Source: Tabrizicola_A sp964393035 (lineage in GTDB: Bacteria; Pseudomonadota; Alphaproteobacteria; Rhodobacterales; Rhodobacteraceae). From it: a stretch of DNA of 64,000 nt. The translations under genes and the position numbers were made by a program. The notes under the pieces were generated by a model. It was not told the DNA's origin. It made no database searches and saw only the letters and a program-made list of their open reading frames with translations. Shown piece by piece: positions 17,794 to 26,325 of this stretch. The stretch is taken from NCBI GenBank assembly GCA_964393035.1, contig CAYMRX010000004.1, forward strand, positions 1 to 64,000. The letters are read 5' to 3'. Within the stretch, counting starts at the first letter, position 1. The number at the start of each line of letters is the position of its first letter.

Positions 17794-17798
17794 CTGTT

Positions 17799-18446
17799 TC
17801 AGCCGATCTCTGCCAACAGCCGGGTGCGGAAAGACATCATCCATTCGGCCCGTTCCTCTGCCATCGCCCGGCCCGCGCGGGTCTGCATGGTTGCGGGCAG
17901 GCCCAAGAGTTTGACCTCCAGATGATCAAGGGCAAAGCGCTTGTCATCCAGCGGGCGCCGCAGCGCCATCGGGTCGTCCATATCGACGATCCCGCCGCCC
18001 ATCCGGCCCGAGATCAGGAACATGCGGGCAAGGCCCATGGCGCCCAAAGCCTCCAGCCGGTCGGCGTCTTGCAGGATGCGGGCCTCGGGGGTTTCGGGCG
18101 CGATCCCGGCCGAAAAGCTGTGGGCCGCAATGGCATGGGCAACCGCGGCAAGCTTTCCTTCGGCAAAGCCATCGGCGCGCAGAAAATCCACCGCCGCCGC
18201 TGCCGAAAGGGTCGAGGCGCGGGCGCGGTCGGGGCTGTCTTTGGCCAGGTTCACAAGATCATGAAACCAGACGGCAGGCTCCAGCACCTGCCAATCGACC
18301 GAAGGCTCGTCGAGCGCAATCGCGCGGGCATTGGCCCAGACGCGGGCAAGATGGCCCAGATCATGCGCGCCATCGGCGGGCTGATCGGCCCAAACCTTGG
18401 CCACATGGGCGCGGTAGCGCGCGGCATTGGCGGAAAACACGCTCAC
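17799..18446 (-). CDS. HD-domain hydrolase
   Basis: A 215-residue soluble protein of the HD metal-dependent phosphohydrolase superfamily. His28 (in AHDLGH), the His62-Asp63 pair (WFHDLVN) and a later Asp in LQDADRLEALG match the H...HD...D ligand set. Its layout resembles the YedJ-like subgroup of uncertain substrate. The start at 18446 overlaps the stop of the upstream lipoprotein gene by four bases (ATGA), so the two are coupled. Confidence 0.85.
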   Translation of the reverse strand: MSVFSANAARYRAHVAKVWADQPADGAHDLGHLARVWANARAIALDEPSVDWQVLEPAVWFHDLVNLAKDSPDRARASTLSAAAAVDFLRADGFAEGKLAAVAHAIAAHSFSAGIAPETPEARILQDADRLEALGAMGLARMFLISGRMGGGIVDMDDPMALRRPLDDKRFALDHLEVKLLGLPATMQTRAGRAMAEERAEWMMSFRTRLLAEIG

Positions 18447-18979
18447 AGATCTTCCAGCGCGGTGGCCGAGATGCCCAATTCCCGCGCGGCGGCCAAGGAC
18501 AGCACCGGGCTGTCCAGCCCGCGTTCGGCCTGAAAACGGCGCACGGCCTCGGCGGTGCCCGCATCCATCTCGCCGGTCACGGGCAACAGATAAAGCCCGC
18601 GCGCCTTCAGCGCCCGTTGCAGGCTGGCAACGAATTGCACGGTTTGATCCTGGGGGCAGGGCGCACGGAACCAGATCACCTCGCGGTCCTGCACCATGCG
18701 CTGGCTGGTCTTGGTGCGAAAGCTGGCAGGGGTTGTCACCGCCCCTGCGGCATCGCGCACTTCCTCGCTCACCACGACCTGTTCCGTCACGGTTTCAATC
18801 ACCGCTGGCGTCACCGAACTGGCCCAGCACTCCCCCTTGGCTGCGGGCGGTGGGCCATCGCCTTTCAGGCGCACCACCTCGCGGCTGAGCAGCGCCTGAC
18901 CGGGGGCTTCCACCCTTGCGCCGGTGCAGCCGCCAAGGATCAGCGCCAGCACAAGGCCAAGGGAAAGCGGGTTTTGCAT
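18443..18979 (-). CDS. peptidoglycan-binding-domain lipoprotein
   Basis: A 178-residue predicted outer-membrane lipoprotein. The start at 18979 gives a signal peptide with lipobox LGGC and lipidated Cys18; the frame's longer version to 19189 would bury this signal. The C-terminal 70 residues (VASLQRALKARGLYLLPVTGEMDAGTAEAVRRFQAERG) are a PG_binding_1 type fold. The central part, with VTEQVVVSEEVRDAAG, has no clear match. It probably tethers or senses cell wall. The 3' end overlaps the HD gene by four bases. Confidence 0.82.
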   Translation of the reverse strand: MQNPLSLGLVLALILGGCTGARVEAPGQALLSREVVRLKGDGPPPAAKGECWASSVTPAVIETVTEQVVVSEEVRDAAGAVTTPASFRTKTSQRMVQDREVIWFRAPCPQDQTVQFVASLQRALKARGLYLLPVTGEMDAGTAEAVRRFQAERGLDSPVLSLAAARELGISATALEDL

Positions 18980-19175
18980 AATGTGCCTGTCTGCCACCGG
19001 GTTCGCCCCGGTTCCGTTCTTCGCCGCGCAATCTAGCCCGATTTGCCCCTCCTGACTAGGCCCGACTGCGGGAGGCGAAGCGGTGTAGTCATAGCACCTC
19101 TGGCATATCCTGCGGCCTTGTCCTATGTCTGGCGCATCCCCGACAGCTTGGGCAATCAAGGCAGGATCAAGGACA

Positions 19176-19499
19176 ATGGCGAAGATCACTTACGTGGAAC
19201 ACAGCGGCAAGGAACATGTGGTCGATGTGGCCCCCGGCCTGACCGTGATGGAAGGCGCGCGCGACAATGGCATTCCGGGGATCGAGGCCGATTGCGGTGG
19301 CGCCTGCGCCTGTTCGACCTGCCATGTCTACATCGACCCGGCCTGGGTTGACCGGCTGCCGAAGAAGGACGCCATGGAAGAAGACATGCTGGATTTCGCC
19401 TGGAACCCCGATCCGGCAACCTCGCGTCTGACCTGCCAGATCAAGGTCAGCGCCGAAATGGACGGGCTGCGCGTGCAGCTTCCTGAAAAGCAGATCTGA
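19176..19499 (+). CDS. 2Fe-2S ferredoxin, adrenodoxin type
   Basis: A 107-residue electron carrier. Cluster ligands are Cys40, Cys46 and Cys49 in DCGGACACSTC and Cys87 in LTCQI, the C-x5-C-x2-C...C spacing of vertebrate-type ferredoxins. AAGGA precedes the ATG at 19176; the frame upstream to 19125 is not conserved. It diverges from the lipoprotein gene and ends in a strong hairpin terminator. The redox partner is not evident nearby; roles in iron-sulfur assembly or with a monooxygenase are both possible. Confidence 0.93.
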   Translation: MAKITYVEHSGKEHVVDVAPGLTVMEGARDNGIPGIEADCGGACACSTCHVYIDPAWVDRLPKKDAMEEDMLDFAWNPDPATSRLTCQIKVSAEMDGLRVQLPEKQI

Positions 19500-19507
19500 C
19501 CCTGAGG

Positions 19508-19536
19508 CGGCAGGCGACTAGTTCGCCTGCCGTTTT
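19508..19536 (+). terminator. intrinsic terminator of the ferredoxin gene
   Basis: CGGCAGGCG at 19508-19516 pairs perfectly with CGCCTGCCG at 19524-19532 (7-base loop), followed by TTTT. It begins eight bases after the ferredoxin stop. The stop codon and last codons of the convergent DUF1178 gene lie inside the hairpin. Confidence 0.85.
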
Positions 19537-19943
19537 GGCAGGAACGGCAGCGGGGCCACAGGGATCCCGTCTTCCAGGAGGGCGCGGGCGTCTTCGGCCT
19601 TGGCCTCGCCATGGATCGCGCGTTCGTCGATCTCGCCGTCATGCATCCGTCGCGCCTCGGCGGCGAAGTTCAGCCCGACGTAATCCGAGTTCGCCTCGAT
19701 CTGGCGGCGCATTTCGGCCAGCGCGGCCTCCAGATCACTCGCGGGTTCTTTCAGCTTGGGTTTGTCGCCCGCCTTGCGCGCGGGGCGCACCGCAGGCGCC
19801 ATGATGCGCTTTTCGACACCCGCCGTCCCGCAGATCGCACAAGACAGATGGCCCGCCACCTGCAAGGCATCAAAGGCCTCGGCAGACTGGAACCAGCTGT
19901 CAAAGGTGTGGCCTTCCGGGCAGGTCAGGTCATAGCGTATCAT
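19518..19943 (-). CDS. DUF1178 family protein
   Basis: A 141-residue protein with an N-terminal zinc-ribbon-like segment: Cys8 (LTCPEGH), then a CAIC pair at about 35-38, and FDSWFQSAEAFDAL between them. The remainder is helical and charged. This matches DUF1178, widespread in alphaproteobacteria, function unknown. The start at 19943 fits the conserved MIRYDLTCPEGH N-terminus. It lies 32 bases after the NUDIX gene on the same strand. Its 3' end is shared with the terminator of the convergent ferredoxin gene. Confidence 0.85.
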   Translation of the reverse strand: MIRYDLTCPEGHTFDSWFQSAEAFDALQVAGHLSCAICGTAGVEKRIMAPAVRPARKAGDKPKLKEPASDLEAALAEMRRQIEANSDYVGLNFAAEARRMHDGEIDERAIHGEAKAEDARALLEDGIPVAPLPFLPKRQAN

Positions 19944-19975
19944 CTGAGGCTCCTGCCCCCAATTTGGGGTATCGC

Positions 19976-20452
19976 TCAGGCGGCGACAAGGGGGGCCACC
20001 CCCTCCAACCGTTCGGGCAAGCTGAGAAGCAGCGCACGCAGTTCCGGTTCCGCCACTTTGCGCGCGGCCTTTTCCACGCCGAACCATTTGCGGCGGCGCT
20101 CTTTGCGTTCGGGGAATTTGTCGCGCAGCTTGGCCACCCGCAAGCCAAAGACCTGCACCGAACAGGGGATGGAGCGGTTGGGGTCCAAGACCTTGGCATA
20201 ACCATATGCCCCCAGATCGCCGGTCACCACCTCGCCCTGAACGCCGGCTTCCTCCCACGCCTCACGCGCGGCGGTGTCGGCAGGGGTCAGGCCGGAAATC
20301 GGCCAGCCCTTGGGGATGATCCAACGCCCGGTATCGCGCGAGGTGACCAGCAAGACCTCGACCTTGCCGCGGTGAAACCGCCAGCACAAAGCCCCGTATT
20401 GGGTACGACATTCCTGCCCCTTGTCAGGGGTGATCTTGATTTCACGCGCCAT
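19976..20452 (-). CDS. NUDIX hydrolase
   Basis: A 158-residue cytoplasmic hydrolase of nucleoside-diphosphate-linked compounds or polyphosphates. The NUDIX box runs GWPISGLTPADTAAREAWEE and continues AGV: the REAWEEAG core with its metal-binding Glu residues is intact, but the position-7 Glu of the standard box is Leu, as seen in diphosphoinositol-polyphosphate-type relatives. YGALCWRF and IIPKGWP are typical flanks. The ATG at 20452 was chosen; one at 20497 with AGGA two bases upstream is also possible. Confidence 0.85.
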   Translation of the reverse strand: MAREIKITPDKGQECRTQYGALCWRFHRGKVEVLLVTSRDTGRWIIPKGWPISGLTPADTAAREAWEEAGVQGEVVTGDLGAYGYAKVLDPNRSIPCSVQVFGLRVAKLRDKFPERKERRRKWFGVEKAARKVAEPELRALLLSLPERLEGVAPLVAA

Positions 20453-20743
20453 ATCTTGCCTGCCGATCTGCAACGGGCTTGTCCCGTTTTCTGTCATTTT
20501 CCTGATTATTCCATGAATCCCCAATGGGTAAAAGAGAAAAACCCTGTCCTGCATTGCCCAATGTCTCCCGCCGGCCGCGTTTGCGGACATGGATGGTTCT
20601 TCCCGCAGGAGTGGCCCGCGTCGCGAGGAGGGGCGGGATTGCTGCCAAGCGTGCCATCCACCACAGGTTTGGCACCTTGTCGAACCCGGTCTTTGCCGAA
20701 ATGTTCCACTGTTTGGCCACGGTGCCGGGTTGCCTTGCCGGGC

Positions 20744-21970
20744 CTACCCCTTTACCGCCCGCAAGATCGCCGCCACGATTTCGGCCCCGTCGCCTTGGGG
20801 GGCCAGAACCTCGGCCGCCACCGCCGCGCATCGTGCCTGCGCCGCGGCGTCAAGCCCGTCCAAGGCGCGCGCCAAAGCCGGCGGATCGGCCACCGCCAGC
20901 GCCCCGCCCGCCCGGTCCAGCGCCGCAAAGGGGGCGGCAAAATTATGCACCGATGGCCCGTGCAACATGGCCGAGCCGAACCGGGCGGGTTCCCATGGCG
21001 TATGCCCGCCCTTGGGGGCAAAGGTGCCGCCGATCACGGTTGCTCCGGCCATGCCATACCATTGGTCCATCTCGCCCAAAGTATCGGCCAGAAAGACACG
21101 GGCGCCGGGGACCGGGCTTTCGCCTTTTGACCGCCGCGCCGCCTCCATCCCGCGTGCGGACAACAGGGCCGCCACCTCATCGCCGCGCTTGGGATGGCGG
21201 GGGGCAAGGATCAGATGAGCAAACTGGCCTTGCGCGGCAAAGGCCTCAAGGATCAGCGCCTCCTCGCCCTCATGGGTCGAGGCCGCCAGAAGCACCTTGG
21301 AGCGTGGGCCAAGGGCCTCAAATAGCAGCGGTGCGCCCTGACCATGCCCCAATGATTTCAAGGCCATGACCGGCCCCGCGGCGGCTTCCGGCAGGCCAAG
21401 CGCCAAGAACCGCGCGCGGCTTTCGGCATCCTGCGCCGAGAGCCAGTCGATACGGCGCAGCATCCGCCGCATCAGCCCGTTCAACAGACCCCAACGCGCC
21501 GCCGACCGGGCCGACATCCGCGCCCCGATCACCAGAACCGGCACGCCGCGGTTGTCACAGGCGCGCAGCCGGGCGGGCCAAAGCTCGTTCTCCACCACCA
21601 CCAGCGCCTGCGGTTGCCAGCGGTCCAGAAGCCGCGCCGCAGCCCCGGCACTGTCAAAGGGCGCAAGCGCGGCCTGCACACTCGGCAGCGCCCAAGCCTG
21701 CACCCGTTCCCGCCCTGTCGCGGTGTTTGTGGTGACCAGAACCTGCAATCCCGGCCGTGCCGCCAAGACAGCCTCCAGCACCCAGCGCGCCGAGGTCACC
21801 TCGCCAACCGAGGCCGCATGCAGCCACAACCTTGGCCCCGGACGGGCCCCCAGACCGGGCGCGGGCCCAAGGCCCAGCCGCTCGGCAACGGCCCCCTTGG
21901 CCCCGCGCAGCGCCTGATGCGCCAGCGTGACCACAAGGGCAAAGACCATGACAATCTGGTAAAGGATCAT
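20744..21970 (-). CDS. waaA: 3-deoxy-D-manno-octulosonic acid transferase
   Basis: Adds Kdo from CMP-Kdo to lipid A precursor at the inner leaflet of the inner membrane. 408 residues: an N-terminal membrane anchor (LYQIVMVFALVVTLAHQAL), WLHAASVGEVTSA (conserved catalytic Glu region), VVVENELWPARL, then a C-terminal GT-B lobe with APRHPKRGDEV and GTFAPKGGHTPWEPARFG. It is the first lipopolysaccharide gene seen here. It lies 27 bases downstream of the amidase at 21998 on the same strand. The 291 bases after it, up to the NUDIX start, hold no convincing gene. Confidence 0.93.
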   Translation of the reverse strand: MILYQIVMVFALVVTLAHQALRGAKGAVAERLGLGPAPGLGARPGPRLWLHAASVGEVTSARWVLEAVLAARPGLQVLVTTNTATGRERVQAWALPSVQAALAPFDSAGAAARLLDRWQPQALVVVENELWPARLRACDNRGVPVLVIGARMSARSAARWGLLNGLMRRMLRRIDWLSAQDAESRARFLALGLPEAAAGPVMALKSLGHGQGAPLLFEALGPRSKVLLAASTHEGEEALILEAFAAQGQFAHLILAPRHPKRGDEVAALLSARGMEAARRSKGESPVPGARVFLADTLGEMDQWYGMAGATVIGGTFAPKGGHTPWEPARFGSAMLHGPSVHNFAAPFAALDRAGGALAVADPPALARALDGLDAAAQARCAAVAAEVLAPQGDGAEIVAAILRAVKG

Positions 21971-21997
21971 GGGCCAGCCATATGCGGGCGCCGCCCG

Positions 21998-23413
21998 TCA
22001 GGCAAGAGCGGGCGGTCGCTTGCCCGGCCAATCCGTCGCCTCATGCCAGGCCTGCCCCATGGCCAGAATCGCCGCATCCGCCCCGACCGGGCCGGCAAGT
22101 TGCATCCCCATCGGCAGGCCAGCTTGGCCAAATCCGACCGGAATAGACAGCGCGGGCAGGCCGATCAGGCTGACTGGGATCACGATCTCCATCCAGCGGT
22201 GATAGGTGTCCATGGCTTGGCCGTTGATCTCCTCGGGCCAGCGCCAGTCGGCGGGGAAGGGCCAGACCTGCGCGGTCGGCAAAGCCACGGCATCCAGCCG
22301 GGTGAACAGCCGCGCCATATGGGCGTAATAGCGGCTGCGGATCACGCTGGCCTCATAGATCATCTGGGCGCTCAAGCCCTGACCGCGTTCAATCTCCCAG
22401 ATCGTTTCGGGCTTCAGCTGCGCCCGTTTGTCGGGCTGGTCATGGATCGCCTTGAAACTCCCCGCATTCAGCATGGCCCGCAGAGTTGTCCATGCCGCCC
22501 AAAGCTTTTCGGCCGGGAAGGGGGCGGCGATCGGTTCAACAATCGCCCCCATCGCCTCCATCTGGCGCAGCGCGTCTTCGCAGATATCCAAAATCCCCGG
22601 CTCCACCTCATAGGCGCCGCCCCAATCCGAGAGCCAGCCGATGCGCTTGCCCTTCAGGCTGGCACCCTGCAAGCCGCTGACAAAATCGCCGGCCTCTCGC
22701 CCAAAGGGCACCTCGGGGTTCACACCGGCCTGCACCGCCAGAAGCCGCGCCACATCCTCCACCGTGCGCCCCATCGGGCCTTCGGTGGCAAGGGTTGCCA
22801 GATGCGTGTCGCCCTCGGCATCCGCCGGCACCAGCCCCCAACTTGGCCGAAACCCATAGACATTGCAAAACGCCGCCGGGTTGCGAAGGCTGCCCATCAT
22901 GTCGCTGCCATCGGCGACCGGCAGCATCCGCGCGGCAAGCCCCGCCGCCGCCCCGCCCGAAGACCCCCCCGCCGTGCGCGTCAGCTCATAGGGATTGCGG
23001 GTGACGCCAAAGACCGGATTGAAAGAATGGCTGCCATGCCCCCATTCCGGTGTGTTGGTCTTGCCAATGAAGATCGCCCCCGCCGCCCGCATCCGCGCGG
23101 CCAGAAGATCATCCGATTTCGGCACGAAATCAGCAAACAAAGGGCTGCCCCAAGTGGTGCGCAGCCCCTTGGTGGCGCACAGATCCTTCACCGCCAGCGG
23201 CAGCCCGTGCAGCCAACCCGCCGGTTCCGCATCATCGGCCAGCCGCGCCTCGGCCATCAACTCCTCACGCCCGCGCAACGAGACCACCGCATTGACCACC
23301 CCATTGACCGCCTCGATCCGGTCCAGATGCGCGGCCATCACCTCAGACGGCGCCACCTGCCGGGCCGCAATCATCCGCGCGAGGTCCGATGCAGATCTCT
23401 CCCACAAAGCCAT
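21998..23413 (-). CDS. amidase signature family hydrolase
   Basis: A 471-residue Ser-cisSer-Lys amidase. Lys76 (LAVKDLCATKG), Ser151/152 (AGGSSGGAAAG) and Ser175 (DMMGSLRNPA) form the catalytic set. Resembles GatA-like and 6-aminohexanoate/aryl amidases; there is no sign of gatB/gatC nearby, so it is probably not the tRNA amidotransferase. The start at 23413 abuts a copy of the 20-base dispersed box, whose AAAGG acts as the ribosome-binding site; a longer frame to 23494 reads through that element. It lies downstream of the polyamine-type ABC transporter operon, with a hairpin between. Confidence 0.92.
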   Translation of the reverse strand: MALWERSASDLARMIAARQVAPSEVMAAHLDRIEAVNGVVNAVVSLRGREELMAEARLADDAEPAGWLHGLPLAVKDLCATKGLRTTWGSPLFADFVPKSDDLLAARMRAAGAIFIGKTNTPEWGHGSHSFNPVFGVTRNPYELTRTAGGSSGGAAAGLAARMLPVADGSDMMGSLRNPAAFCNVYGFRPSWGLVPADAEGDTHLATLATEGPMGRTVEDVARLLAVQAGVNPEVPFGREAGDFVSGLQGASLKGKRIGWLSDWGGAYEVEPGILDICEDALRQMEAMGAIVEPIAAPFPAEKLWAAWTTLRAMLNAGSFKAIHDQPDKRAQLKPETIWEIERGQGLSAQMIYEASVIRSRYYAHMARLFTRLDAVALPTAQVWPFPADWRWPEEINGQAMDTYHRWMEIVIPVSLIGLPALSIPVGFGQAGLPMGMQLAGPVGADAAILAMGQAWHEATDWPGKRPPALA

Positions 23414-23463
23414 TTGCGCCTTTCGAAATACTCTCAGGGGGTGAATTGGCCCAATCGGGCCAA
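23414..23463 (-). repeat. dispersed box copy 3 with hairpin, forming the amidase leader
   Basis: On the minus strand 23433-23414 reads GAGTATTTCGAAAGGCGCAA and is directly followed by the amidase ATG. On the plus strand the box is followed by a G-run and a 7-bp hairpin, TTGGCCC at 23446-23452 with GGGCCAA at 23457-23463. The box matches those at 6951-6970 and 7071-7090. Confidence 0.7.
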
Positions 23464-23511
23464 GAGGGGGCGGAACGCCCCATCCTTTGCGCATCTGCGC
23501 GAAAAAGGCAT

Positions 23512-23538
23512 GCGGCGGGGGGCTTGGCCCCCCGCCGC
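23512..23538. terminator. 11-bp GC-rich hairpin after the binding-protein gene
   Basis: GCGGCGGGGGG at 23512-23522 pairs perfectly with CCCCCCGCCGC at 23528-23538 around a 5-base loop. It starts ten bases past the stop of the minus-strand substrate-binding protein gene. No strong T-run follows. Confidence 0.65.
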
Positions 23539-23547
23539 TCCGCAGGA

Positions 23548-24573
23548 TTACTTCTGCAATTCGGTCCAGATCGCGGTCATGTATTCGCGCGATTTTTCGT
23601 TGCAGATCGGGCTGAACTTGCCCGCCGCCTTGAATTCCTCGGGGATCACCACCTCGGGCGCGTCCTTCATCACCTCGTCCATGAAGGCCTCAGACCCGGC
23701 AATCCCGTTGGCATAGCGCGCAAAGTTCGAGATCAGCGCGGCGTTTTCCGGCTTCAGGATGAACTCCATGAAGGTATAGGCGTTGTCGACGTTCTGCGCA
23801 TCCTGCAAGAGCATGACGCTGTCCATCCACAAGGGATAGCCTTCCTTGGGATAGCCGTAGACCACCTTGTCATTGTCCAGACGGATGCGCATGGACGAGC
23901 CGTTCCAGTTGACCGAAGCCGCCCAGTCGCCATTGGTCATCTTTTCGGTGGCGCCGTAGTCCATCGCGATCCAATGCGGCTTGGCCGCGATCAGCCCGTC
24001 ACGGACCTTCTTCAGAACCTCAAGATCCTCCGAGCAATATTCACCGCCGTAATAGCGCGTCGCGAGCCCCACGATATCCATCATCTCGGGCACGACGTTG
24101 ATCTTGCCCTTCAGCTCTTCCGGCGGGTCAAGGAACAGCGCTGCGGTGTTCACGTCGCCCTTGTAGACATCGGTATTGACCGAAATCCCGACCGAGCCCC
24201 ACTGCCACGGAATGGAATGCTTGCGGCCCGCGTCCCATTCCACGTTCTGCCATTCGGGCGCGATATTGCCGATCGAGGGCAGCTTGGAATGATCCAGCTC
24301 CTGCACCAGACCTTTTTCGACAAAGATCTGCACATAGTTGGCCGAAGGCACCACAAGGTCAAAGCCATGACCGCCCGCTTCGATCTTGGCCAGGGCGGTG
24401 TCGTTGCTGTCGTAATCCGTCACCGTCACCTTGATGCCGGTTTCGGCCTCGAATTTCTCCAGAAGTTCGGGCGAGGTATAGTTGCCCCAGTTGTACAGTT
24501 GCAGCGTGCCCTCGGCGCTGGCCAGCCCGGTCGAGGCCAGAAGCAGCGCGGTTGCGGTCAGAAATCTTTTCAT
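23548..24573 (-). CDS. polyamine-type ABC transporter substrate-binding protein
   Basis: Periplasmic binding protein of the PotD/PotF family, 341 residues. Signal peptide 1-20 (LTATALLLASTGLASA-EG), then LYNWGNYTSPELLEKFEAETG, the family's conserved first strand and helix, FDLVVPSANYV and WNGSS. Acidic residues that bind amine groups are present but the ligand (spermidine, putrescine or another amine/amide) cannot be decided. It is the last gene of the ABC operon potA-potB-potC-like, 29 bases after the second permease. Confidence 0.93.
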   Translation of the reverse strand: MKRFLTATALLLASTGLASAEGTLQLYNWGNYTSPELLEKFEAETGIKVTVTDYDSNDTALAKIEAGGHGFDLVVPSANYVQIFVEKGLVQELDHSKLPSIGNIAPEWQNVEWDAGRKHSIPWQWGSVGISVNTDVYKGDVNTAALFLDPPEELKGKINVVPEMMDIVGLATRYYGGEYCSEDLEVLKKVRDGLIAAKPHWIAMDYGATEKMTNGDWAASVNWNGSSMRIRLDNDKVVYGYPKEGYPLWMDSVMLLQDAQNVDNAYTFMEFILKPENAALISNFARYANGIAGSEAFMDEVMKDAPEVVIPEEFKAAGKFSPICNEKSREYMTAIWTELQK

Positions 24574-24602
24574 TGGTCAGTCTCCCAGGTGGTTTTCGTT
24601 GG

Positions 24603-25406
24603 TCAGTCGTTCTTGCGCGTCAGCAGAAAAAACGCGGTCAGCATGGCGACGGTAATCAGCAAAAGCCCTGTCGAGATGGCGTTGATCTCGGGCGTCAACT
24701 GCCGCCGCATCTGGCCCAGCATATAGGTCGGCAAGGTGTCTTGTCCCGCCGATTTGACGAACTCGGTAATTACCACATCATCCAGGCTGACGACAAAAGC
24801 CAGCATCGCGCCCGCGATGACGCCGGGCATCAGGATGGGCAGCGTCACCCGGCGGAAGGTCGCCCATGCGCTGGCGTAAAGATCGGCAGCGGCGGTTTCC
24901 AAAGTCAGGTCCATGCCCTCCAGCCGCGCGCGGATCGGCAGATAGGCAAAGGGGATGCAGAACGCCGAATGGGCAAGGATCAGATAGCCAAGCCCGTGAA
25001 TGCCGGTCATGGTCTTGATGAGGCCAAAAAGGATCATCAGGGCCACGGCCGTGACGATTTCCGGCACCATCAGGGGCTGGTTTATCATCACATAGATGAA
25101 GGTCTGCCCCTTGAAGGCCTTTCTGCGCGTGGTGCCAAGCGCGGCCATGGTCGCCAGCGCCGTCGAGATCACGGCGGCAAAGCCCGCGATGATCAAGGAC
25201 CGGATGGTGGCATCCTTGACCTGCTCATTGGCCCAGGCCTTTTCATACCAGACCCAGGAAAACCCGCCCCAGTTGCCCATCGTCTTGTCGACGTTGAAGG
25301 AATAGACGACCAGCGTGAAGATTGGCAGGTAAAGGGCGACAAAGACCACGATGGCGGTCAGCGAAAAGCCGGGCAGGTGGGTGGCGGAAAAGCGGCGCTC
25401 AGCCAT
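24603..25406 (-). CDS. polyamine-type ABC transporter permease (PotC-like)
   Basis: A 267-residue inner-membrane permease with six spans. The EAA loop that contacts the ATPase reads ETAAADLYASAWATFRRVTLPILMPGVIAG. SLDDVVITEFV in a later span is typical of PotC/PotI. The start at 25406 overlaps the end of the upstream permease gene by eight bases; an upstream frame to 25436 lacks family similarity. It forms the importer with the neighbouring permease, ATPase and binding protein. Confidence 0.93.
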   Translation of the reverse strand: MAERRFSATHLPGFSLTAIVVFVALYLPIFTLVVYSFNVDKTMGNWGGFSWVWYEKAWANEQVKDATIRSLIIAGFAAVISTALATMAALGTTRRKAFKGQTFIYVMINQPLMVPEIVTAVALMILFGLIKTMTGIHGLGYLILAHSAFCIPFAYLPIRARLEGMDLTLETAAADLYASAWATFRRVTLPILMPGVIAGAMLAFVVSLDDVVITEFVKSAGQDTLPTYMLGQMRRQLTPEINAISTGLLLITVAMLTAFFLLTRKND

Positions 25407-26322
25407 GGGTCTTCTCCCCGTTCGCCACTTTGACATAGTAAAGCAGCGCCACCGTCACCGCCGCCAGAAGCGTCATCGACAAGGCCGCCCCCAAGGGCCA
25501 GTTCTTGCCCTGCCCGAATTGCAACTCGATCAGATTGCCGATCATAAGCTGCTTGCCGCCGCCCAGAACGCGCGGCGTGACATAGGCCCCGAGCGAGGGC
25601 ACAAACACCAGAATTGACCCCGCAATGATCCCCGGTTTCACGATGGGCAAGACGATCCGCCGCAAGACCTGCCAGCGGTTGGCGTAAAGGTCATAGCCCG
25701 CCTCCAAGAGCCGCAGATCAAAGCGGTCAATGGCGGCGAACAGGGGCAGCACCATCAGGGGCAGGTAGACATAGGTCATGCCGATGAACACCGCGATGTC
25801 GGTGTAGATCAACTTCAGCGGCTCGGCGATGATCCCGACCTTCATCAGCGCCAGATTCAGCAGCCCTTCGGCACGGATCACCTCGTTGATCGCATAGGTG
25901 CGGATCAAAAGGTTGGTCCAGAACGGGATGGTGATCAGGAAAAGCCACAGCGCCCTGGCCTTCGGCGGCCTTGTGGCGATGAACCAGGCGGTCGGAAAGC
26001 CCACGGCAAAGGTGGTGAGCGTGGTCAGGAGCGACAGTTTGATGGACCGCCAGAAGATCGTCAGATGGGCATCGGCCAGCACATAGCTGTCCGTAAAGAT
26101 GTCCTTGGTCCACAGAAGACCGCGCCAGCCCTCGGTCGAGAAATTCCCCACCACATTGCCGTGCTTGCCCGCCTCAAGGAAAGAATAGACCACCACGATC
26201 AGCAAGGGACCGACGGCGGCCAGCGCCAGCACCACCAGCGCGGGCAAGGACAAAAGCCAGCCATTGCGGGCCGAGGTCTTGATCTGGGCGGCCTCTGCCG
26301 CGCTCATCCCTTGTGTCGTCAT
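25399..26322 (-). CDS. polyamine-type ABC transporter permease (PotB-like)
   Basis: A 307-residue inner-membrane permease with six spans after a cytoplasmic N-terminus. The EAA loop reads LLEAGYDLYANRWQVLRRIVLPIVKPGIIAG. It starts three bases after the ATPase stop and overlaps the next permease by eight bases, so the operon is translationally coupled. Confidence 0.93.
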   Translation of the reverse strand: MTTQGMSAAEAAQIKTSARNGWLLSLPALVVLALAAVGPLLIVVVYSFLEAGKHGNVVGNFSTEGWRGLLWTKDIFTDSYVLADAHLTIFWRSIKLSLLTTLTTFAVGFPTAWFIATRPPKARALWLFLITIPFWTNLLIRTYAINEVIRAEGLLNLALMKVGIIAEPLKLIYTDIAVFIGMTYVYLPLMVLPLFAAIDRFDLRLLEAGYDLYANRWQVLRRIVLPIVKPGIIAGSILVFVPSLGAYVTPRVLGGGKQLMIGNLIELQFGQGKNWPLGAALSMTLLAAVTVALLYYVKVANGEKTHG

Positions 26323-26325
26323 GGG

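Noticed and set aside
20442..20831. A 129-codon minus-strand frame in the gap between waaA and the NUDIX gene
   Set aside because: It overlaps both neighbours, lacks a ribosome-binding site and matches nothing I know; expected DUF4170-like sequence next to waaA is absent.
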